A stretch of 64,000 bases of DNA from RGIG7111 sp036839975 (GTDB taxonomy: Bacteria; Bacillota; Clostridia; Peptostreptococcales; Anaerovoracaceae), in the NCBI GenBank assembly GCA_036839975.1, contig DAISVU010000003.1:68887-132886 (forward strand), given 5' to 3'. Shown one piece after another: positions 45,143 to 53,082 of the stretch. The translations under genes were made by a program, and so were the position numbers. Numbering within the stretch: position 1 is the stretch's first letter; every line of letters begins with the position of its first letter. The notes under the pieces were generated by a model. The model was not told where the DNA came from. It did not search any database and saw only the letters and a list, made by a program, of their open reading frames with translations.

Positions 45143-46349
45143 TGAAAAAGAGAAAAACCGCATAAGAGAGCTTATCGATGAAATACGTGAGATGCTTACA
45201 ATGATCAAAAAGGATCTTTCGGATGATGAGGTCATGGATATAATAGAGCAGCGGGTGTTGAAAGACAGTGCCCTGAGTGACAGGCCGTATCAGGAATGTG
45301 TAAAGATAGCTGACAGGATATTTTTCGCAGTGCGAAAGGATCTTGATATATTGGAACCATTTGCAGAAGACAAAGATGTTTCTGAGATAATGGTCAACGG
45401 TAAGGATGACATATTTGTAGAAAAGAACGGACATCTTTTCAAAGTTGATGCCGCGTTTGATGAGACCAGAGATCTTGAAGAACTGATAAGAAGGATCGCT
45501 GCCAGGGTGCATAAAGAGGTAAATGAGTTGAATCCCATCGTGGATGCGAGACTTGCAGACGGTTCCAGAGTAAATGCAGTATATAAAAATATAGCTTTAA
45601 ACGGTCCGATACTCACGATAAGGAAATTTCCCGAAAAAGCTGTAACCATGGATAAACTAATAGAAATAAAAAGCATATCACAGGAAGCGGCGGACTTTTT
45701 GAAAGTCATTGTAAAAGCAGGATACAATTGTTTTATAAGTGGTGGAACTTCATCCGGTAAGACGACATTTTTAAATGTACTTTCCAACTACATACCGGCG
45801 TATGAGAGGGTTATAGTTATAGAAGATTCAGCAGAACTTCAAATAAAGCAGATAAAGAATCTTGTCAGACTTGAATGCAGGAATGCCAATGTACAGGGGA
45901 AAGGCCGGATAACAATGGCACAACTTATAAAGACCAGTCTCAGGATGAGACCTGACAGGATTATAGTAGGTGAAGTAAGAGGTGGTGAGGTGCTTGACAT
46001 GCTTCAGGCGATGAATACCGGGCATGCAGGGAGTCTTTCGACAGGCCACGGAAACAGTATAGAAGGTATGCTGAAACGTCTTGAGACTATGTTCCTTCAG
46101 GCGGCAGATTTCCCGATAGATGCTATACGTTCACAGATTGCAGAAGGTATAGATATCATAATACATCTCGGGAGACTTGCAGACGGGAGTAGAAAGGTCC
46201 TCGAGATAGCAGAAATATGCGGAATCAGGGATGGTGTCATAAAAACTAAAAGTTTATTTAAAGACAGGTCAGGACAAGGCCTTGAAAAAATTTCTGATGG
46301 AATAACAAACAGAGAAAAGTTGGAACTTATGACGGGAATAACACAATGA
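45135..46349 (+). CDS. tadA: TadA/CpaF-type pilus assembly ATPase
   Basis: A 404-residue type II/IV secretion ATPase. The N-terminal domain contains DVSEIMVNGKDDIFVEKNG, followed by the Walker A GGTSSGKTTF (about 203), the Asp box, Walker B-like RIIVGEVRGGE and the His box STGHGNS. It powers assembly of Flp pili by driving the TadB/TadC platform. It has normal length. The stop overlaps tadB by 4 bp. Confidence 0.92.
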   Translation: MNNEKEKNRIRELIDEIREMLTMIKKDLSDDEVMDIIEQRVLKDSALSDRPYQECVKIADRIFFAVRKDLDILEPFAEDKDVSEIMVNGKDDIFVEKNGHLFKVDAAFDETRDLEELIRRIAARVHKEVNELNPIVDARLADGSRVNAVYKNIALNGPILTIRKFPEKAVTMDKLIEIKSISQEAADFLKVIVKAGYNCFISGGTSSGKTTFLNVLSNYIPAYERVIVIEDSAELQIKQIKNLVRLECRNANVQGKGRITMAQLIKTSLRMRPDRIIVGEVRGGEVLDMLQAMNTGHAGSLSTGHGNSIEGMLKRLETMFLQAADFPIDAIRSQIAEGIDIIIHLGRLADGSRKVLEIAEICGIRDGVIKTKSLFKDRSGQGLEKISDGITNREKLELMTGITQ

Positions 46350-47092
46350 ATACAGATTACTCGGTATATGTTCTGTCGCTGAAAGAAAAGTTTAGATTTC
46401 TGGCGATTGGATATATTTGCAGCTTCGCAGTGGCATATCTGTTTTACCATAGTTTGTACCTTTCGGCGGTTGCCGGATTGGTGCCAGTTCTGTTGATAAA
46501 AAGATACAGTATAGCATTGGCAGAAAAAAGAAAAGCTTTTTTACTAATACAGTTTAAGGACATGCTTTATTCACTTTCATCATCCATTGCCGCGGGCAGA
46601 CAATTGGCAGAAGCTTTGGATGAGTCTCTTGAGAGTTTAAGAACAATGTATGAAGAGAACACACCTCTTGTGAAAGAGCTTGACTATATTTCCAGATGCA
46701 AAAATGAGAACAAGCAAAGCGAAGATAAGCTCCTTTTGAAATTTGCACAGAGAAGCCACTGCGAAGACATACAAAATTTTACAGAAGTATGTATCACATG
46801 TCGAGAGACAGGAGGAAATCTTATGGAAGTGCTTGCAAGTACATGCGAAATATTAAATGACAAAATGAGTATAGAAAAAGAAATAAAAACTTTGGTTGCA
46901 CAGAAAAAACTTGAAGGAAAGATAATAACGGTGATGCCGCTTTGCGTGATTATATTTTTGAATATTATTTCACCGGATTATTTACAAGTGCTTTATTCCA
47001 CTTTCGCCGGTAGGATCGTTATGACACTGGCGCTTGCAGGTATGGCAACAGCATATTTGATGACGGAAAGACTGACTGATATAGAGGTATAA
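46346..47092 (+). CDS. tadB: TadB-like inner-membrane platform protein
   Basis: A 248-residue type II secretion F-domain protein, shorter than most TadB. Two N-terminal membrane segments (about 17-55) are followed by the cytosolic F domain (KDMLYSLSSSIAAGRQLAEAL, then TCRETGGNLMEVL), and the protein ends in two further segments (about 195-240). It forms the membrane platform with TadC. Overlap with tadA indicates translational coupling. Confidence 0.8.
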   Translation: MNTDYSVYVLSLKEKFRFLAIGYICSFAVAYLFYHSLYLSAVAGLVPVLLIKRYSIALAEKRKAFLLIQFKDMLYSLSSSIAAGRQLAEALDESLESLRTMYEENTPLVKELDYISRCKNENKQSEDKLLLKFAQRSHCEDIQNFTEVCITCRETGGNLMEVLASTCEILNDKMSIEKEIKTLVAQKKLEGKIITVMPLCVIIFLNIISPDYLQVLYSTFAGRIVMTLALAGMATAYLMTERLTDIEV

Positions 47093-47096
47093 TGAT

Positions 47097-48206
47097 TTGA
47101 AAAAGAAAGACATCGGCAGCATAAGACATGATATTGGGAAAAAAATTTTTTGCGATGTGTCTGTTCTTGAAAAAAGATATGAAAATCTCTATGGCAGAGG
47201 AACCGGTGCAGACAAAGCCGTAAAAGCAAAGAAGGATATATTAAAAAAATATATTGCAGTGATAATGGTATTTGGGATTGTTACAATGTTTGCTGTCGCT
47301 TACGTAAGTGGGGAAAAAGAAGCATCGGAACTTAAAACAGACGGTAAAGGTACATATATTATACGGCCGTCTAAAGGTCAGCGATCAAAGAAACTAGACC
47401 TGCGGATGACAGTCGATACGAATGAAGGAAAAGTGGTTAAAGATATTCAAATTTTGGTTGATCCTAAAAAAAGTGAGGAGGTGAAGAATTCAAAAAATAA
47501 TACGGGTTCCGAAAAGGAAACGTATGCAAAAAAAATGGAACGCGATGTGAAAAGCGCAGTGCGTATGATCAATTCTGATACAACAAAAGATGTCGTATAT
47601 CTACCGTCAGAACTTGCGGGAGGAGAAAAAGTCAGATGGGAAAAATACAAGGTTTCTGACCTCCCGCTGATCATTGCGGCACTAATAGTGACTATATCAC
47701 TATTAGTAAAAAACAGATATAGCGGGCTTGAAAAGGAAGAACGAATGGCGAAAGAATCCATCTTAAAAGAGCTTCCGGAATTCATAAATAAAATTATACT
47801 GCTTATAAATGCAGGCGTGGTAATCAACACTGCATTTATAACCATAATGAATGAAAGAGAAAAGATGCAGATGTATGATAAAAATTATTTTTATGGACAG
47901 ATGAAGAATATATATATAAAGGTGACCAGAGCCAGGGGTTCTTTAAACAGTGAATTAAAAAGCTTTGCCAAGCGGAGCGGTGTGAGAGAGCTTATGCGTT
48001 TTTCCAATATTATTGATGACAATATCGAGAAAGGAGTGGGACTTGTTGAAAAGCTGAAAAGAGAGAGTGAGATTTTATGGTTTGCACGCAAAAAACAATC
48101 AGAGGAGAAAGGACGTGCAGCTGAAACTAAAATGACATTTCCTCTGGTAATACTTTTGCTGGTACTTGTTATTATAACGGTTGCGCCGGCGATGATAGAG
48201 CTGTAA
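47097..48206 (+). CDS. tadC: TadC-like platform protein with an extracytoplasmic insert
   Basis: A 369-residue protein. A membrane segment near 55-72 is followed by a polar loop of about 130 residues (75-205, with KDIQILVDPKKSEE), then another membrane segment at about 197-215, the F domain (ELPEFINKIILLINAGVVINTAF) and a final segment (about 345-365). TadC proteins usually lack so large a loop between the first two segments. The start is a TTG after AGAGG. It follows tadB by 4 bp. Confidence 0.75.
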   Translation: MKKKDIGSIRHDIGKKIFCDVSVLEKRYENLYGRGTGADKAVKAKKDILKKYIAVIMVFGIVTMFAVAYVSGEKEASELKTDGKGTYIIRPSKGQRSKKLDLRMTVDTNEGKVVKDIQILVDPKKSEEVKNSKNNTGSEKETYAKKMERDVKSAVRMINSDTTKDVVYLPSELAGGEKVRWEKYKVSDLPLIIAALIVTISLLVKNRYSGLEKEERMAKESILKELPEFINKIILLINAGVVINTAFITIMNEREKMQMYDKNYFYGQMKNIYIKVTRARGSLNSELKSFAKRSGVRELMRFSNIIDDNIEKGVGLVEKLKRESEILWFARKKQSEEKGRAAETKMTFPLVILLLVLVIITVAPAMIEL

Positions 48207-48218
48207 GGAGGTTTATTT

Positions 48219-48410
48219 ATGGAAAAGATTAAGGGGTTTAATAAACGGATACTGAAAAGAGTTTTTCCGGGGTTCAAGCATTCAGGTGGAATGGAACTTG
48301 TTCAGGTTGCAATACTGGTTGCGATAGCTATTGCACTTGGACTTATTTTCAGATCTGAGATCACGGCATTTGTAAATAAAACCTTCGAAGGTTTAAACGG
48401 TGGTTTTTGA
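48219..48410 (+). CDS. flp: Flp-family pilin
   Basis: A 63-residue prepilin. A basic leader of about 24 residues ends in HSGG, followed by MELVQVAILVAIAIALGLIF, the hydrophobic spine of class III (Flp-type) prepilins with a glutamate near position 2 of the mature chain. It should polymerise into the pilus after cleavage by a prepilin peptidase, whose gene is not in this window. AAGGAGG precedes the ATG; tadE overlaps by 4 bp. Confidence 0.85.
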   Translation: MEKIKGFNKRILKRVFPGFKHSGGMELVQVAILVAIAIALGLIFRSEITAFVNKTFEGLNGGF

Positions 48411-48814
48411 TGAAACCCTGTGATAGTAAAAGGGGGACTGCGATGGTAGAATCTGCGGTGGTGCTTCCTCTTGTGATAATGACCGTTGCTGTGATTGTAT
48501 ATATATTGATATTCATGCATCAGCAGGTATCAATAAGAAGTAAGATGCATTTGGCTCTTTCATCTGAAGGTGGGAAAGCCAGCGATACGGTAAGAACATT
48601 AAGGACTGAATCTCCACGGTTTCCTGTATATAAAAGCGGGAAATCTAAGATGGGCACAGTGTACTATGAAGGTACTGTAAGTTTTGCAAAGCGCGGTCTC
48701 TTAAGCAGAACGTATGCAGAAAATCAAAATGGACACAAATATTTTATCAGAGAGGTGGATCTGATAAGAGTTGTGGATATGATTAAAAAAAGGCAACATT
48801 ATGCTAAGAAATGA
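48407..48814 (+). CDS. tadE: TadE-like pseudopilin
   Basis: A 135-residue protein with a short basic leader (MMKPCDSKRG) before TAMVESAVVLPLVIMTVAVIV, the TadE hydrophobic stretch with its conserved Glu. The remaining 100 residues are soluble. TadE-type pseudopilins are minor components of Flp pili. It overlaps both neighbours (4 bp upstream, 14 bp downstream). Confidence 0.8.
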   Translation: MMKPCDSKRGTAMVESAVVLPLVIMTVAVIVYILIFMHQQVSIRSKMHLALSSEGGKASDTVRTLRTESPRFPVYKSGKSKMGTVYYEGTVSFAKRGLLSRTYAENQNGHKYFIREVDLIRVVDMIKKRQHYAKK

Positions 48815-50029
48815 TAGAGGGAGTACAAGCGTGTTTTTAGTCTTTATACTTGCTGCTATGTTGATGCTGGTAGTGGCTTTTATCTATGCGACAGCTGATA
48901 AGGCGGCTATGAGTGTTGGCGACAGTTTGTGCAATATGTCAGGGAGAGCCGTGCTTGCAGAATTTGACCGGGACCTTAAGGATGATTATGGGATTTTTGC
49001 GTTTGATGGACATAAAGGTCAGATAGAAGGCAAGATTAGGAAATACCTGGAATATTCCGTGAGTGAAAACAAACACGTTAAATTAGGTGCGATACAGGCG
49101 TTTACAGGTGAATACGCTTTGATAAATATTAATGTATTGCAAAAACAGATAACAGAACATATGAAATATGCTTTAGCGGAAGGGCTGCTTGATAAATGGC
49201 TTATGAAAGGGAAACCCGTATCAGATGTTAATGTGCCGGAGCAAAACACAAGGTGCCTTCGAAATGAAGCTTTGATAGCAGATCTTCCGAGTAAGGCATA
49301 CGGGTATGGAAAATCCGGGCTTATGGATAGCCTGGCAGCGCTCAAGGACAATTTTCATAATATAAAAGATCTGATAAAAAAGGGAAGGGATAAAACACTT
49401 ATAAATGAATATATAATTTCCTATTTCAATCATATGAAAAAAACAAAAGGAAAAAAGGAGACTTTTTTACTAATGAAGTGGAATATATAATTGCGGGCAG
49501 TTACAGTGATAATGAAAATCGTAAAAAAATCAGGGATATGATAATAGCATTGAGAACTGCCGTCAACATAGGCACAATCTATTCAGACAAAAAAATGAGG
49601 CTTGAGGTTGCAGCTCTTGCAGAGACTATTACTCCGGGGGCAGTAGCCGTTATAACGCAAGCTGTAATAGCAGCAGCCTGGGCAAGAGCAGAAGCCTCAA
49701 ATGATTTTGCACTTTTGGAACACGGTCGAACGGTGCCTGCTGTAAAAACAAAAAAGACTTGGGCTGTTGATCTTGAATCAGCATGGAAAAATAAAGCTTG
49801 CGGATATATAGATACCGGTGTCAATAATGGTCAGGATTATGAAGCTTATCTGAAATTTTTGCTTTATTTCAGAAAAAATGATGTGAAACTTGCAAGAGTA
49901 TTGGATCTTATACAAATAAACATGAAAGGCAGATATAACAGAAGTTTTTTTATACGGGAACACAACTGCGGATTTAAGTTTAATGCGGATATAAATGGTA
50001 GAAAATATGTTTATGAAGAAATGTACTAA
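48801..50029 (+). CDS. DUF5702 pilus protein requiring a -1 frameshift
   Basis: The zero frame (48801-49490) encodes a TadG-like start (GSTSVFLVFILAAMLMLVVAFIY) plus a soluble domain of the DUF5702 type. Its continuation EVEYIIAGSYSDNENRKKI lies in the -1 frame and runs to 50029, including VAALAETITPGAVAVITQA, with about 400 residues in total. The frames meet at 49463-49469, which reads T-TTT-TTA with TTT and TTA as zero-frame codons: a canonical -1 slippery heptamer. An AGGAG (49456-49460) lies just ahead. Either programmed frameshifting or loss of one T explains the split. The second frame has no well-spaced ribosome binding site of its own. Confidence 0.7.
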
Positions 50030-50789
50030 AAAAAATGCGGGTTCATATATAGTAGAAGCGGCGATATTCGTTCCGATATTTGTGCTGTCATTACTGACGA
50101 TAGGGTATGCGGTGAAGATAGTGGGAATATATGAGAATGTAAATCACGGAGCTTCTGATGAGTTGTCATTTGTAGCTGCAAAAGCTTATGAAAACAGGAA
50201 CTCATCAGGGATAAAAAGCAGATTAGAAAAAAGAATATCAGAAGAAAATCCTTCAATATCTAAGCTAAAAGTCAAGAATTTAAAGTATCTGTATTCTAAC
50301 GGAGAGACGGATGACCTGATAAGTGCAGAAATAAAGTACTATATTGGAATAAATCTGCCGCTTAACTTGTATAGCGGAGTGGACAGGAAGATAAGATGGT
50401 TGACGAGAGGATTTACAGGTATCAAAACCAAAAATAAAAACATGCCATTTGAGGAGATGGAGAATAATGGCGATGGAGGGATAGTTTGGATATTTCCTGA
50501 AACAGGAACAAAATATCACACGAAGAGTTGCAGCTATGTTACGGCAAATCCATCGGAAGTTATTTTAACCGAGGCAATAAGAGCGAAGTACAATACTTGC
50601 AGAATCTGCGGCTCCGGGGATATCAAGACGGGAAGACTGGTATACTGTTTTTTTAGATACGGCGGCGCATATCACAGGTCGGACTGCAGTACTGTCAAAA
50701 AATATACGATGCGGATAAGCAGAAAGGAAGCTGAAGAAAAAGGATACAGACCATGCAGCAAATGCGGGGGAGGAATAAAGAATAATTGA
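50013..50789 (+). CDS. TadE-like protein with tandem zinc-finger-like repeats
   Basis: A protein of about 258 residues. MKKCTKKNAG is a pseudopilin-type leader before SYIVEAAIFVPIFVLSLL. After a soluble part, two similar repeats occur: YHTKSCSYV ... YNTCRICG (about 165-195) and YHRSDCSTV ... YRPCSKCGG (about 215-252). Each is a His/Cys...Cys-x2-Cys unit like the small zinc modules on secreted nucleases and Ada-like proteins. In-frame ATGs at 49995 and 50007 are alternatives. It overlaps the DUF5702 frame. Confidence 0.72.
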   Translation: MKKCTKKNAGSYIVEAAIFVPIFVLSLLTIGYAVKIVGIYENVNHGASDELSFVAAKAYENRNSSGIKSRLEKRISEENPSISKLKVKNLKYLYSNGETDDLISAEIKYYIGINLPLNLYSGVDRKIRWLTRGFTGIKTKNKNMPFEEMENNGDGGIVWIFPETGTKYHTKSCSYVTANPSEVILTEAIRAKYNTCRICGSGDIKTGRLVYCFFRYGGAYHRSDCSTVKKYTMRISRKEAEEKGYRPCSKCGGGIKNN

Positions 50790-51325
50790 GAAATAAGGAT
50801 TATCAAATAGAATTTAAGGCGGGCAGATTTAAAGAATATGAAAAAACTGTGCTTTCGGCTAATCTGTGCATACATTTCATCCCGATGAGTTTTGTAAAAT
50901 ATGGAAGCAATGATATTGTCAGATTTGACTGCAAAGGATATACATCTATCGGACAATACGAAAAAATTCCCATATACCATATGCTTGATATTATGGAGCA
51001 AATCTTTAGGATATTGAGCACCACGGCAGAAAATCTCATCTTGCCGTCGCGGGTCACTTTGAATGCGGATACCGTGTTCTACAGTAAGAAGAAAAACAAA
51101 GTGAAAATAGCATATATTCCATTAAAAGATGATAAAGCAAGCCTTCGTGAAAATGTTATGGATTTTATATATCAAATGGAAACCAAAACTTCACAGGGAA
51201 CGAGAGGGTATTTCAGAAAGATGTTAAGATGCCTTGATATTGATAACTACAGTATGAACGATATGGCTGATATGACGTTTGAAATGAAAACAGAATTGGA
51301 TCGGGTAAAGCTTGATAACCGCTGA
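50786..51325 (+). CDS. DUF6382-type protein at the end of the Tad locus
   Basis: A 179-residue soluble protein with the stretches ILPSRVTLNADTVFYSKKKNKVKIAYIPL and NVMDFIYQMETKTSQGTRGYFRKML, resembling the DUF6382 domain that often precedes FHA domains in pilus-associated proteins; here no FHA domain follows. The start is a TTG behind GGGGGAGGAATAAAG, overlapping the previous stop by 4 bp. The role is unknown; it is the last gene before the terminator. Confidence 0.65.
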   Translation: MRNKDYQIEFKAGRFKEYEKTVLSANLCIHFIPMSFVKYGSNDIVRFDCKGYTSIGQYEKIPIYHMLDIMEQIFRILSTTAENLILPSRVTLNADTVFYSKKKNKVKIAYIPLKDDKASLRENVMDFIYQMETKTSQGTRGYFRKMLRCLDIDNYSMNDMADMTFEMKTELDRVKLDNR

Positions 51326-51414
51326 AGTAATGCAGGTGATAAAAAACATGTAAATGAATAAAACATCTTTATCGTGACTAAGGCATTCAATTGATCTGTC
51401 AGGCTAAATATGTG

Positions 51415-51447
51415 GAGGCTTCATTATAGGCAAGCCTCTTTATTTTT
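51415..51447 (+). terminator. Terminator of the Tad/Flp operon
   Basis: GAGGCTT and AAGCCTC enclose a 10-base loop and are followed by TTTATTTTTAT. Confidence 0.75.
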
Positions 51448-51533
51448 ATAACTTTATATTGTAAAATCAGGTTAAAAGATCGGACATGAAAATGATTGAA
51501 AGAAAATTTAAACATGGAAGAAAGGAGATCGTC

Positions 51534-51692
51534 ATGAAAAAGCTGTTCCAAAACTGGACCTTTAAAAAACATTTCAAACTAGTATCAATCATATATCTTA
51601 CATGTTATGCGATAGACATGACTGTTACATATGCAGTTATAAAAAAGTATATAGATAAGTCCGGCAAAGATAAGGATTTGACCGCAGATTGA
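51534..51692 (+). CDS. Small single-pass membrane peptide
   Basis: A 52-residue peptide starting MKKLFQNWTFKKHFKLVSII with one membrane segment (about 15-37) and a charged C-terminus. AAAGGAGATCGTC precedes the ATG at 51534; an upstream ATG at 51486 has none. No family was recognised. It stands alone between the pilus terminator and rarA. Confidence 0.5.
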   Translation: MKKLFQNWTFKKHFKLVSIIYLTCYAIDMTVTYAVIKKYIDKSGKDKDLTAD

Positions 51693-51792
51693 TGTGTATA
51701 TGAGCGGTATGACATAAAAGGGTTGCTGTCACTGGTATAATAAAGGTTATAGACGGACGTATTTTATACAGTAATTAAAGAGAGGAATATAA

Positions 51793-53082
51793 ATGATACC
51801 TTTATCAACGAGGATTAGGCCCGATGATCTGGATGAATTTGTAGGGCAGTCTCATTTCCTATACAAAGGATCGCTTCTTTATAATTCAATAAAGAACAAG
51901 ACGTTTGACTCTGCAATATTTTTTGGGCCTTCCGGTACGGGCAAGACAACTCTTGCGCGCATAGCAGCTAAAGAGATGGATGCCGGCTTTAGAGAGATAA
52001 ATGCATCAGTCACAGGGACAAAAGAGCTCAAGCTGCTGCTCGACACTGCCCGTAACAGATTTTATGGGCTTCAGAATGAAAGCACATACATTTATGTGGA
52101 CGAGTTTCACAGATGGAATAAACTTCAGCAGGATTCGCTGTTGAAAGCGCTTGAAGAGGGAATAATCTATTTTATCGGAAGCACTACAGAAAATCCGTAT
52201 TTTGCTGTAAACAACGCTGTTTTGAGCAGAGTAAGAAATATATATGAATTTAAGCCGTTGACAGCGGATGATATTGTTGTACTTCTTGAACGTACGTTAA
52301 AAGATAAAGAAAAGGGCTTTGGAAATCTAAATATAAAATACGACAAAAAGGCGATATCGATACTGGCTCGGATGAGTTCCGGTGACGCCAGGATAGCACT
52401 TGATACACTGGGGTTTATAATTGATAATCTTCCGGAAGGCGCTGCTTTATATGAAAATGCCGTTTCGGAAGCTATGCAAAGACAGACTGTATTTTACGAT
52501 AAGACAGAGGACAAATACAATCTTTTATCGGCTCTTCAAAAATCTGTAAGAGGCAGCGATCCGGATGCGGCTATACACTATCTTGCAAGGCTGTTGGAAG
52601 GCGGAGGTGATATCCTGATGATTGGCAGGCGCCTCATGGTTATGGCATCAGAGGATATAGGTATGGCTTATCCGAATGTAATAAGCATTGTGACTTCATG
52701 TGTGCAGGCGGCTCTTATGGTTGGCCTTCCGGAGGCAAAGATCAATCTTGCGGAGGCTGTTGTATTAATGGCATCATCTCCGAAGTCAAATTCCGTAAAT
52801 GCGGCGTTTGAAAAAGCGGCTTATGATCTCAGGCACAAAGAAATATCAGATGTCCCTGGTCATCTGAAAGATTCACACTATAGTGGAGCAAAAGACAGAG
52901 GACTTGGTATAGAGTATAAATACCCTCACAGTTACGGAGGATATGTCAAACAGCAGTATCTGCCGGATACTTTGTATAATGAGAACATAAAATATTATAA
53001 GCCGACGGATAACGGCAATGAGGCATCGTTCAAAAAATACCTTGAAAGGTTGAAAAAAATTGATGAAAATAATAATGGCTGA
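51793..53082 (+). CDS. rarA: Replication-associated recombination protein RarA
   Basis: A 429-residue AAA+ ATPase of the RarA/MgsA/WRNIP1 family. RPDDLDEFVGQSHFL starts the N-terminus; Walker A GPSGTGKTTLA (45-55), Walker B YVDEFHRW and STTENPYFAVN (sensor 1) follow, and the C-terminus has the tetramerization domain. It acts at stalled replication forks. GAGAGGAATATAA precedes the ATG. Its 3' end overlaps ispH-rpsA by 20 bp. Confidence 0.92.
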   Translation: MIPLSTRIRPDDLDEFVGQSHFLYKGSLLYNSIKNKTFDSAIFFGPSGTGKTTLARIAAKEMDAGFREINASVTGTKELKLLLDTARNRFYGLQNESTYIYVDEFHRWNKLQQDSLLKALEEGIIYFIGSTTENPYFAVNNAVLSRVRNIYEFKPLTADDIVVLLERTLKDKEKGFGNLNIKYDKKAISILARMSSGDARIALDTLGFIIDNLPEGAALYENAVSEAMQRQTVFYDKTEDKYNLLSALQKSVRGSDPDAAIHYLARLLEGGGDILMIGRRLMVMASEDIGMAYPNVISIVTSCVQAALMVGLPEAKINLAEAVVLMASSPKSNSVNAAFEKAAYDLRHKEISDVPGHLKDSHYSGAKDRGLGIEYKYPHSYGGYVKQQYLPDTLYNENIKYYKPTDNGNEASFKKYLERLKKIDENNNG

